Below are positions 8,253-15,994 of a stretch of 64,000 nt of DNA, in pieces. Under the pieces are notes generated by a model that searched no databases, was not told where the DNA came from, and saw nothing but the letters and a program-made list of their open reading frames with translations. This DNA is from Novosphingobium barchaimii LL02 (GTDB lineage Bacteria > Pseudomonadota > Alphaproteobacteria > Sphingomonadales > Sphingomonadaceae). Numbering within the stretch: position 1 is the stretch's first letter; each line of letters opens with the position of its first letter. The DNA is taken from positions 503,501 to 567,500 of the forward strand of contig NZ_KQ130454.1 in NCBI RefSeq assembly GCF_001046635.1, in the 5' to 3' direction. A program made the translations under genes and the position numbers.

Positions 8253-9665
8253 ATGCGCCGCTACACGCAGTTCTACATCGACGGCCAATGGACCGCGCCG
8301 ATCACCCCCAGGACCGCCGAGGTCATCAACCCGGCCACCGAGGAAGTATCCGGCGAAATCTCGCTCGGCTCCCCCGCCGATGTCGACAAGGCCGTGGCCG
8401 CCGCCCGCCGCGCCTTCGCCAGCTATGGCGAAACCAGCGTCAAGGACCGGCTCGACCTGCTCGAAGCCATCCAGGCCGAATATATCCGCCGCGAAGCCGA
8501 ACTGGGCGAGGCGATCATGATCGAGATGGGCGCACCCACCGCGCTCGCCAACGGCTTTCACACCCTGCTCGGCAAGGGCCACCTCGGCACCGCGATCGAA
8601 GTGCTGCGCGCCTTCAAATTCGAGGAGCAGCGCGGCCCGACGATGATCCGCAAGGAACCGATCGGCGTGTGCGGCCTCATCACGCCGTGGAACTGGCCGA
8701 TGAACCAGACCTGCGTGAAGATCTTCCCCGCGCTCGCCGCCGGGTGCACGATGATCCTCAAGCCCCCGCAGCTTGCTCCCTACTCGGCCCAGATCCTGGC
8801 CGAGATGATCCATGCCGCAGGCGTGCCCGCGGGCGTGTTCAACATGATCCAGGGCCAGGGCTCGGTGATCGGCGCGGCGCTCTCAAAGCATGAGGACGTC
8901 GACATGATCTCGTTCACCGGCTCCGAGCCGGTCGGCGTGCAGATCACCAAGGACGCCGCCGACACCGTGAAGCGCGTGGGCCTGGAACTGGGCGGCAAAT
9001 CGGCCTGGATCGTCCTTGACGATGCCTCGCTCCCCGCCAATGTGGCCGGTGCGACGGCGGGCATGATGGGCAACTCGGGCCAGACCTGCTCCGCCGGTTC
9101 ACGCCTGCTGGTGCCTGCCTCGCGCATGGCCGAAGTGAAGAAGATCGCCGCCGAAGCCGCTAACGGCGTCACCGTGGGCGATCCCACCGGCAACTTCGCG
9201 ATGGGCCCGGTCGTCTCCAAGAGCCAGTACAACATCATCCAGCAGTACATCGAGAAAGGCGCCGCCGAAGGCGCGGAACTGGTCGCCGGTGGCCCCGGCC
9301 GCCCCGAAGGGCTGGACAAGGGCTGGTACGTGAAGCCCACCGTGTTCGTGGGCACCAACGACATGGTCATCGCCCGCGAAGAGATCTTCGGCCCGGTCCT
9401 CGTCATCATCGGCTACGACGATCTCGACCATGCCGTGGCCATCGCCAACGATTCGCACTTCGGCCTGGGCGGCTATGTCTCGGGCGAGGACGTCGACACC
9501 TGCCGCGCCGTCTCGCGCCGGATGCGCACCGGAGCGATCTGGGTGAACGGCGGGTTCGATTTCAACGCCCCCTTCGGCGGCTACAAACGCTCCGGCAACG
9601 GACGCGAATGGGGCGAGCTGGGCTTCCATGAATATCTGGAAGTGAAGTCCGTCGTGGGCTGGTAG
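8253..9665 (+). CDS. NAD(P)-dependent aldehyde dehydrogenase
   Basis: A 470-residue aldehyde dehydrogenase that oxidises an aldehyde to its carboxylic acid with NAD(P)+. The general base Glu245 lies in LELGGKSAW and the nucleophile Cys279 in GNSGQTCSAGSR; the cofactor motif FTGSEPVG and the oxyanion segment TPWNWPMNQ are also clear. Length matches the superfamily. It is the third gene of the plus arm and could remove the aldehyde released by the preceding ThDP enzyme. GGGAGAGAG precedes the ATG. Substrate unknown. Confidence 0.92.
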   Translation: MRRYTQFYIDGQWTAPITPRTAEVINPATEEVSGEISLGSPADVDKAVAAARRAFASYGETSVKDRLDLLEAIQAEYIRREAELGEAIMIEMGAPTALANGFHTLLGKGHLGTAIEVLRAFKFEEQRGPTMIRKEPIGVCGLITPWNWPMNQTCVKIFPALAAGCTMILKPPQLAPYSAQILAEMIHAAGVPAGVFNMIQGQGSVIGAALSKHEDVDMISFTGSEPVGVQITKDAADTVKRVGLELGGKSAWIVLDDASLPANVAGATAGMMGNSGQTCSAGSRLLVPASRMAEVKKIAAEAANGVTVGDPTGNFAMGPVVSKSQYNIIQQYIEKGAAEGAELVAGGPGRPEGLDKGWYVKPTVFVGTNDMVIAREEIFGPVLVIIGYDDLDHAVAIANDSHFGLGGYVSGEDVDTCRAVSRRMRTGAIWVNGGFDFNAPFGGYKRSGNGREWGELGFHEYLEVKSVVGW

Positions 9666-9670
9666 AGCCA

Positions 9671-9718
9671 GGCGGGGAAGACCTGGAGCGACGGCTTCAA
9701 GGTCTTCCCCGCCCCCTT
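9671..9718 (+). terminator. Strong hairpin terminator after the catabolic operon
   Basis: A 14-bp perfect stem, 9671-9684 paired with 9700-9713, loop of 15 bases, followed by a C/T-rich tail. It starts five bases after the aldehyde dehydrogenase stop codon and separates that operon from the metal-uptake genes. Confidence 0.75.
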
Positions 9719-9763
9719 CCTTCTCAAGTGACATCCCGGACCCAACCCGCTAAAGGCGCAGCC

Positions 9764-10168
9764 GTGGGCAAAATCAGGCACTTCTTCCGGGACCGCCCGG
9801 CGCTTGCAGCGATGCTGCTGGCGGCGGCGTTGCTGCTCAAAGCCCTGATCCCCGCCGGTTACATGCCCGCCGCGCCTGACACCGGCCTGATCGTCGCGCT
9901 CTGTTCAGGCACGATGCCCGCCGGCAGCACGGTGACGATCACGATCCCCAAGAAGGGCTCGCAGCAGGATCACACCGCCACCACCGCCGACCACCCCTGC
10001 GCCTTCGCGCCGCTGGCCGCCGCCATGACGGGGGCGGACCTTGCCCCGCTGATCCTGGCCGCGCTGGCCTTCGTCTTCGTCGCCGCGATCGTGCGCGCGC
10101 CGCTGGCCCTGCCCGCCAAGGCAGCGCGCATCCGGCCGCCCAGCCAGGCCCCGCCCCGCTTCACCTGA
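9764..10168 (+). CDS. DUF2946 family protein
   Basis: A 134-residue protein with an N-terminal hydrophobic segment (MLLAAALLLKALIPAGYMP), a soluble part with two cysteines (LCSGTM and HPCAF), and a second membrane segment near the C terminus. The LKALIPAGYMP signature and the spaced cysteines match DUF2946 proteins, often found beside copper-related or TonB genes. I chose the GTG at 9764 because AAAGG stands eight bases before it; a GTG at 9728 is the alternative. It is the first gene of a three-gene set with the TonB receptor and PepSY protein. Molecular function unknown; probably envelope-located. Confidence 0.65.
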   Translation: MGKIRHFFRDRPALAAMLLAAALLLKALIPAGYMPAAPDTGLIVALCSGTMPAGSTVTITIPKKGSQQDHTATTADHPCAFAPLAAAMTGADLAPLILAALAFVFVAAIVRAPLALPAKAARIRPPSQAPPRFT

Positions 10169-10269
10169 CGCCGTAGCCATGCCGCAGCCCTCCCGCGCTG
10201 CGGCTCCAATGCTTCGCCCGCGCGCCTGACCCCAGAGCGCGACCGGGCCGTTCAGGTGAATTTTCCGCC

Positions 10270-12555
10270 ATGTTTCGTATCATGCTCGCGCTCGGCGCGG
10301 CTCCGCTCGCCCTGCTCCCCGTCCTCGCCAATGCCGCCGAGGCGGACGAGGCCCCCGCGAACACCATCCTCGTCGTCGGCCAGCGTGACCGCGATATCAG
10401 CCTCGACGCGCGCGGCCTTTCGGTCAGCCTGGGGGACGAACAGTTCGCCGGCGTCAACGCCCGCAACGTCGAGGACCTGATGAAGTACGCGCCCGACTTC
10501 TTCGTGCGCACCCGCTATGCCGGCGATTCCAACGGCGTGCCGGGCTTTCGCGGCACCCACTCCACCCAGAGCGCCCGGACGCTGGTGATGGTGGACGGGT
10601 TCACCGTGTCCAACTTCCTCGGCAATTCCTTCGCTTATGCCCCCAAGTGGGGCGTCGTCGGCCCCGGCGAGGTGGAGCAGTTCGACGTGGTCTACGGGCC
10701 GTACTCCGCCCGGTATGCGGGCAATTCGATGGGCGGCGTGGTCAACATCACCACCCGCTCGCCCGAAAGGACCGAGGCTTTCGCCACCGTGCAGGGCATG
10801 GCCCAGCCTTACGACCAGTACGGCACGCATGACACGTACCGGGGCTATTCCGCCGAGGCCGGTTTCGGTTTCCGGCAAAAGGATGGCCCGTGGTCGCTGC
10901 GGGTTTCGGGGCGGCATTTTCGCAATACCGGCCACCCGCAGATGTTTCAGGGCCTGACCCGTTCGGCCAGCACCGCCGCCGCCGTGCCGGTAACGGTGAT
11001 CGACCCGCAGCAGGCGATAACCGGCGCACCGGGCACTGCCGCCAGCCCGATCTTCGCCGCGCAAAGCCCCGCGCGGATCACCCAGGACCAGGCCAAGCTG
11101 CGCCTCGGCTACGACGGCGCTTCGGGGGTGACCGGCGAATTCCTGCTCGCCTACTGGCACAACCTCGACAGCCAGACGGCGCCTGACTGCTATTTGCGCG
11201 GCGCGGGCGGCAACACGGTATGCGACGGCCTCGTCTCCATCGGCGGGCAGAAATACACCGCCAGCGGCGCCAACTGGTCCCGCACGGTGCGCGACGAACT
11301 GCTGGCGGGCCTCAAAGTCTCCGCACCCCTGTCCGATGATGTGGCGGTACAAGCCAATGTCTCTACCTACCAGATCCTGCGCTCGGACGGTTTCACATCG
11401 AAGGGCTACGATGCCGGCGCGGCAAACGGCGCGGGCACGCTGGCACGGCAGGGGCCGACGTACTGGTACACCGGCGAACTGGGGCTGACGGCGCAGCTGG
11501 GCGGCATCGAACTGGCCGGCGGCGCCAGCGCCAACCTCTACCGCACCGACCTCACCAACTACGCCCTGACCGACTGGCGCAGCGACAGCGGCAAGGCCTT
11601 CAGCACCCGCACCTTCGGCAAGACCCGCACCCTCGCAGGCTGGGCCGAACTGCGCGTGCCATTCGATCCGGTAACGCTGACACTGGGGGCCCGCTACGAA
11701 GACTGGCGCGCCTTCGACGGCGGCCTTGCGCGTCTGGGCACCACAGGATCGGCAGTCACCAACAGCTACGCCAGCCGCCATGCAGGCGGTTTCCAGCCCA
11801 AAGCCTCGCTTGACTGGGCGATCGATGCCGATACCCGCGTACAGCTCAGCCTTGCCCAGGCCACCCGCTTCCCCACCGTGGGCGAACTGTTCCAGGGCAG
11901 CCTCAACGGCGACGGCAGCTTCAACCGTGACAGCTTCGACCCCGCGCTGAAGCCCGAACGCTCGACCGACGCGAACCTGCTGCTCGCCCACGATTTCGGC
12001 CCGGTGAAGCTGACCGCGTCGGCGTTCTGGCAGCGGGTGAAGAACACGATCTTCTCGTTCACCGGCTTCAACCAGAACGGGGTGACGACCTCCAGCTACA
12101 AGAACATCGACCGCACCCGCCAGTACGGCCTCGAACTGATCGCAGAGGCCCGCGACGTGGCGATCCCCGGCCTCGACGTGGACGCCAACCTTGCCTGGAT
12201 CGATTCGGTAACCCTGCGAAACGACGCCGCCCCCGCCGCCGAGGGCGTGCAGTTCCCGCGCATCCCGCGCTGGCGCATCAACGGCAATATGCGTTACCGC
12301 GTGGCCGATCCGGTGCTGGTCTCCATCGGCGTGCGCTATGCCAGCCGCCCCAACACCGACCTCTTCGGCCTCCAGCGCGGCGACACCTATGGCTACACCT
12401 CCGAACTGTTCGCACTGGACGCGCGGATCAGCTGGGACGTGACGCCGGCCCTTCGCGTCAGCGCCGGGGTGGACAACATCACCAACGACCGCGCCTGGGT
12501 GTACCATCCCTACCCCCAGCGCAGCTTCCTGCTCGAAGCGGGGTGGAAGCTGTGA
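10270..12555 (+). CDS. TonB-dependent outer-membrane receptor
   Basis: A 761-residue receptor that imports a ligand across the outer membrane using TonB energy. It has a signal peptide (first about 22 residues, cut near ANAAEA), a plug domain with VPGFRGTHSTQSARTLVMVDG and SMGGVVNITTRSPE, and a beta barrel ending in the aromatic-rich FLLEAGWKL. The stop codon overlaps the start of the PepSY gene, so the two are translationally coupled. Neighbours (DUF2946 before, PepSY membrane protein after) suggest a metal or metal-chelate ligand; the ligand itself cannot be read from the sequence. Confidence 0.9.
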   Translation: MFRIMLALGAAPLALLPVLANAAEADEAPANTILVVGQRDRDISLDARGLSVSLGDEQFAGVNARNVEDLMKYAPDFFVRTRYAGDSNGVPGFRGTHSTQSARTLVMVDGFTVSNFLGNSFAYAPKWGVVGPGEVEQFDVVYGPYSARYAGNSMGGVVNITTRSPERTEAFATVQGMAQPYDQYGTHDTYRGYSAEAGFGFRQKDGPWSLRVSGRHFRNTGHPQMFQGLTRSASTAAAVPVTVIDPQQAITGAPGTAASPIFAAQSPARITQDQAKLRLGYDGASGVTGEFLLAYWHNLDSQTAPDCYLRGAGGNTVCDGLVSIGGQKYTASGANWSRTVRDELLAGLKVSAPLSDDVAVQANVSTYQILRSDGFTSKGYDAGAANGAGTLARQGPTYWYTGELGLTAQLGGIELAGGASANLYRTDLTNYALTDWRSDSGKAFSTRTFGKTRTLAGWAELRVPFDPVTLTLGARYEDWRAFDGGLARLGTTGSAVTNSYASRHAGGFQPKASLDWAIDADTRVQLSLAQATRFPTVGELFQGSLNGDGSFNRDSFDPALKPERSTDANLLLAHDFGPVKLTASAFWQRVKNTIFSFTGFNQNGVTTSSYKNIDRTRQYGLELIAEARDVAIPGLDVDANLAWIDSVTLRNDAAPAAEGVQFPRIPRWRINGNMRYRVADPVLVSIGVRYASRPNTDLFGLQRGDTYGYTSELFALDARISWDVTPALRVSAGVDNITNDRAWVYHPYPQRSFLLEAGWKL

Positions 12556-13928
12556 GCGTTGCAGAACCGCGCACCGAACGCTGGTATCGCGCCGTCTGGC
12601 GCTGGCATTTCTACGCCGGGCTGCTTTGCGTGCCCTTCGTCCTGTGGCTTTCGGTGACGGGCGGCCTCTACCTGTTCAAGCCGCAGATCGAAGCCGCGCT
12701 TTACGCCCCTTACCGCGGCGTCGCGGTGGGGGCGGCGCCCCTGCTCTCCCCCGATACCGTGGCCGCCCGCGCGGCGGCGGCGGTGCCGGGATCGGTGCTC
12801 CACAAATACGTACTGCCCGAAAACCCGGCCGACGCGGTAGAGGTGCTGGTCGGCAAGGGCAGCGAAGAATTTCGCGTCTGGGTCCACCCGCAGACCGGTG
12901 CCGTGCTGCATCAGGCAGCGGAGGAAGACCGCCTGATGCGCGTGGTCTTCCGCCTCCACGGCGAACTGCTGGCCGGAGACCGAGGCTCGGCGCTGGTCGA
13001 GACAGCGGCATGCTGGACCATCGTCATGCTCCTGACCGGCCTGTTCCTGTGGTGGCCGCGCGGAGGAAGCGGCCTCGCCGGCACCCTTTACCCGCGTCTG
13101 AGGCGAGGCCCCGCCCTGTTCTGGCGCGACATCCACGCCGTAACCGGCCTGTGGATCACGCTGGGCGCCCTGTTCCTGATCGCCTCGGGTCTGCCCTGGG
13201 CCAATGCCTGGGGCGATTACCTGCGCCAGGTCCGCACCATAACCGGCACGGCGGCAGGCAGGCAGGACTGGTCCGCCGGGAGCGCCGCCGAAACCCTCAC
13301 CCGCGCGAAAGCCGACGCCGGAATGCGCGCCATGATGTCCGAGCACGCCGAGCACCACGGCATGACCATGCACCACATGGCCCCGCCCCCCGCCGCTCTG
13401 GACGCCGTTATCGCGAGGGCCGAGACCCTGAATTTCGCCGCTCCCGTAGAGGTCAGCCCCCAGACCGCACCGGGCGCACCGTGGCAGGTCCGCAGCCAGG
13501 CCGAAAACCGCCCACGCCGCGACAGCGCCGAGATCGCCGCCGACGGCACCCTCATCGGCATCCAGCGCTTCGCGGACCGCCACTGGATAGACCGCGCGGT
13601 CGGCTACGGCGTCGCCGTCCACGAAGGCGCCTGGGCGGGGCTGGCCAACCAGTTGGTCAACCTTGCGGTGCTGCTGGGCCTTGTGCTCCTATGCGTATCC
13701 AGCGTCGTCCTGTGGTGGCGGCGCCGCCCAGCCGGCAAGCTGGGCGCCCCGCGCACCCTGGCACCGCTGCGCCATTCGTGGGCGCTGGTCGCGCTGGTCA
13801 TGATGCTGGCCCTGGCGATGCCGATGTTCGGCATGTCGCTGGCCGCAGCAGTCGTCCTCGAAGCATCGACAAAACGCCTCGCGCCTCGCCTGCGCGAATG
13901 GATGGGCTGGCGATCCGCGAGGGTGTAG
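12552..13928 (+). CDS. PepSY-associated transmembrane protein with His/Met-rich segment
   Basis: About 458 residues with four predicted membrane segments: near the start (FYAGLLCVPFVLWLSVTGG), around residues 150-165, near 205-220, and two close together at the C terminus. Periplasmic PepSY-like parts lie between them (LHKYVLPENPADAVEVLVG). PepSY-TM proteins usually accompany TonB receptors and are thought to act as inner-membrane reductases or transport partners. Residues about 259-277 are dense in His and Met (HAEHHGMTMHHM), a pattern typical of copper ligands. The GTG at 12552 overlaps the receptor stop as GTGA; a GTG at 12543 is the alternative start. Confidence 0.82.
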   Translation: MSVAEPRTERWYRAVWRWHFYAGLLCVPFVLWLSVTGGLYLFKPQIEAALYAPYRGVAVGAAPLLSPDTVAARAAAAVPGSVLHKYVLPENPADAVEVLVGKGSEEFRVWVHPQTGAVLHQAAEEDRLMRVVFRLHGELLAGDRGSALVETAACWTIVMLLTGLFLWWPRGGSGLAGTLYPRLRRGPALFWRDIHAVTGLWITLGALFLIASGLPWANAWGDYLRQVRTITGTAAGRQDWSAGSAAETLTRAKADAGMRAMMSEHAEHHGMTMHHMAPPPAALDAVIARAETLNFAAPVEVSPQTAPGAPWQVRSQAENRPRRDSAEIAADGTLIGIQRFADRHWIDRAVGYGVAVHEGAWAGLANQLVNLAVLLGLVLLCVSSVVLWWRRRPAGKLGAPRTLAPLRHSWALVALVMMLALAMPMFGMSLAAAVVLEASTKRLAPRLREWMGWRSARV

Positions 13929-13977
13929 GTGTTCACCCTCGCTTCCGGCGGACCGCTATCCCGCGCCCCGCCTCCGG

Positions 13978-15039
13978 TTACGGGATCAGGCGACCGGCAC
14001 GCAATCGCTCGAACAGGGCGAAAAACGCATCGTCGGTCGGCTGATATCCTGTAAACCCCAGACGCCGGCTCTTGGACATGTCGGTCACCACCTCGATGGG
14101 CCGGCCCAGATCTGCATCGGTATGCCAGGGCGAGGCGAGGCTGGCCAGATCGGGCTCCGCCAAGCCTGCGCGGGTCGCGATCTCACGCCACAGTCCGGCG
14201 TCACCCGCCATCTGCTGCTCTAGCGGCCTTACCGTGCCATCGAACGCAGCAGCCTCGATGCCGAACCAGTCGGCGATGCGGCTCCACATCCATTGCCAGC
14301 GAAAGACGTCCCCGTTGACGACGTTGAACGCCTGGTCATGCGCCGCGTCGGTCTGCGCCGCCCACAGCAGATGATGCGCGAGTTGGTTCGCGTCGGTCAT
14401 GTCGGTAAGCCCGGACCATTGCGCGGCGGACCCCGGGAAGGTGAAGGGACGTCCCGTCTCGCGGCAAAGCGTCGCATAGACGGCCAGCGTCGTGCCCATG
14501 TTCATCGCGTTGCCAACCGCCAGGCCGATCACGGTGTGCGGGCGATGGACGCTCCACGTGAAGCCATCGCGGGCGGCTGCGGCAAAGACCTCGTCTTCCT
14601 GCGCATAGTAGAAATTCTCAACGTCGAGACGGCCCTGCTCCTCGCGGAACGGGGTCTGCGGCAGCGTGCCCTTTCCATAGGCCTCGAACGGCCCGAGATA
14701 GTGCTTCAGGCCTGTGACCAGCGCAACATGGCGCGGGCCCGTAGGCTTGGGCAGGCCGTCCAGCAGGTTGCGGACCATCGCTGAATTGACGCGGATATTC
14801 TCCGCCTCGCTATCCTGCCGCAGCCAGGTCGTGATGAATACCGCGTCCGGGTCGATGCCGCGCAGCGCCTCAGCGGTCGCGGCGGCATCCTGCAGGTCCG
14901 CCGCCACCGGCTGAACGCCCGCCCGTTCGACCGGCCGCCGCGCCAGACCGTGCACCGTCCAGCCTTGCTCGGCCAAGAGGTCCGCCGCCGCGCTGCCGGC
15001 GATGCCGCTTGCGCCCACCACCAATGCCGTTTTCGTCAT
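13978..15039 (-). CDS. PRISE-type NAD(P)H reductase (progesterone 5-beta-reductase/iridoid synthase-like)
   Basis: A 353-residue short-chain dehydrogenase of the PRISE group, which reduces activated C=C bonds of enones. It has the dinucleotide motif GASGIAG at 9-15, the PRISE lysine motif TGLKHYLGPFEAYG (Lys112) and NFYYAQED with the catalytic tyrosine at 144 or 145, instead of the usual YxxxK. The natural substrate of bacterial members is mostly unknown. The ATG at 15039 is followed across 91 bases by a divergent HxlR regulator, so the regulator probably controls this gene in response to an electrophilic or quinone-like compound (inference). Confidence 0.85.
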   Translation of the reverse strand: MTKTALVVGASGIAGSAAADLLAEQGWTVHGLARRPVERAGVQPVAADLQDAAATAEALRGIDPDAVFITTWLRQDSEAENIRVNSAMVRNLLDGLPKPTGPRHVALVTGLKHYLGPFEAYGKGTLPQTPFREEQGRLDVENFYYAQEDEVFAAAARDGFTWSVHRPHTVIGLAVGNAMNMGTTLAVYATLCRETGRPFTFPGSAAQWSGLTDMTDANQLAHHLLWAAQTDAAHDQAFNVVNGDVFRWQWMWSRIADWFGIEAAAFDGTVRPLEQQMAGDAGLWREIATRAGLAEPDLASLASPWHTDADLGRPIEVVTDMSKSRRLGFTGYQPTDDAFFALFERLRAGRLIP

Positions 15040-15130
15040 GATTGTCTCCTTGTTGCATCCCAGCTAGGCATTGCCGCCCGGCGCGACTAGACGGCACCAT
15101 TCATGACCCCAGGCACCATAAGGTAACCAC

Positions 15131-15511
15131 GTGCAACCCGGAACACCTGACGAGGAATGGCGGGAAGATTGCGCCCCCCGCCGGGTACTCGAGCTATTTG
15201 CGACCAAGTGGACCAGCATGGTCCTGCACGTCCTCCACGCCCGCCATGGCGGATCCGCGCGCACCGGCGTGCTCCTGCGCAGTCTGCCCGGCATCTCCAA
15301 GAAAATGCTGACCCAGACCGTGCGCGACATGGAAGCCAGCGGCCTGCTGACACGCCGAGTCCACAGCACAATTCCGCCAATGGTCGAGTATCACCTGACC
15401 GACCTGGGCCGACGTTTCGTAGAGCCAGTCGAACTGCTCTATGCCTGGGGCCGCGAGAATCCCGACGCGCTGGACCGGCTGCTTCCCCGTCCCAGTTCAA
15501 GGCGCCCGTAA
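15131..15511 (+). CDS. HxlR family transcriptional regulator
   Basis: A 126-residue winged-helix protein of the HxlR type: a cysteine near the N terminus (REDCAPR), the core LFATKWTSMVLHVL, the recognition region LPGISKKMLTQTVRDMEASGLL and the wing PPMVEYHLTDLG. Members often sense aldehydes, quinones or disulfide stress and repress a divergent oxidoreductase. The GTG at 15131 has AGGTAA five bases ahead. The divergent partner is the PRISE reductase. The gene ends just before the tRNA terminator remnant that marks the left edge of the island. Confidence 0.85.
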   Translation: MQPGTPDEEWREDCAPRRVLELFATKWTSMVLHVLHARHGGSARTGVLLRSLPGISKKMLTQTVRDMEASGLLTRRVHSTIPPMVEYHLTDLGRRFVEPVELLYAWGRENPDALDRLLPRPSSRRP

Positions 15512-15576
15512 CCGACAACGGCGCCCGCATTACCGGCCGAGCCCGTCACGGGCAAAGATTCTGGAGCGCCAGAACG

Positions 15577-15606
15577 GCAAAAAGCCCCGGTTTCCCGGGG
15601 CTTTCG
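15577..15606 (-). terminator. Original tRNA-Leu terminator, left copy
   Basis: Ten-base-pair stem AAAGCCCCGG/CCGGGGCTTT (15581-15590 with 15595-15604) with an A-run on the plus strand, that is a T-run when read on the minus strand. The 30 bases 15577-15606 are identical to 31572-31601. Before the island integrated this would have ended the tRNA-Leu transcript; today it lies 16 kb from the tRNA and can also stop transcription from the HxlR gene. Confidence 0.8.
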
Positions 15607-15635
15607 ACTACTTGCGGTACCTTCGAAAAGGTAAC

Positions 15636-15651
15636 TGGTGCCCAGAAGAGG
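15636..15651. other. Left attachment site (attL core) of the island
   Basis: The 16 bases TGGTGCCCAGAAGAGG are identical to 31632-31647, which is the 3' end (including encoded CCA) of tRNA-Leu read on the minus strand. A tRNA 3' end repeated at the far side of an integrase-bearing segment is the classical footprint of site-specific integration. The distance between the two cores is 15,996 bases. Confidence 0.88.
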
Positions 15652-15994
15652 CATCAAGGCTTGCTAGAATACCGCAGAAAACGGCGGTTTAACAACTGCC
15701 TGATTTGGAGAAGGCCCCTAAAAAGGCCCCCAACTACTGACATAAGCTACCTACAAGGTTATGAGCTTATAGCAGCATGCGGACCTCGAAAAAAGTGCCG
15801 TTGGCGGAGAGGGTGTCCGACAAATGAGCAGGCAGAAACCCAGGATTTCCGGGCGTTTCGCCCTCTCCTCCAGCATGTGACCCTAAAACTGACCCTAAAA
15901 CCAAGCCACGTAGCGAGGTTTAACCTCAGGCACGCTCTCGCGCATGAAGCCTAATCGGCCCCGCGCCGCAGGTTGCCATTTTCTCGCTCTGACA
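15652..15994. other. Left end of island, no gene; arm-type repeats
   Basis: No credible coding region. It holds GGCCCC-rich repeats at 15711-15732 (AGGCCCCTAAAAAGGCCCCC), similar to those at the right end, likely integrase arm sites. A perfect tandem 12-mer TGACCCTAAAAC lies at 15878-15901. Around 15797-15814, TTGGCGGAGAGGGTG resembles the 3' end of a tRNA-Ser on the minus strand. Confidence 0.5.

Noticed and set aside
15577-15651. A second, partial tRNA-Leu gene at the left end
   Set aside because: Only the 3' 16 bases of the tRNA are present; it is an attachment-site remnant, not a tRNA.
15440-15954. Plus-strand frames spanning the end of the HxlR gene and the left end of the island
   Set aside because: They read through the tRNA terminator and att core, with no coding character.
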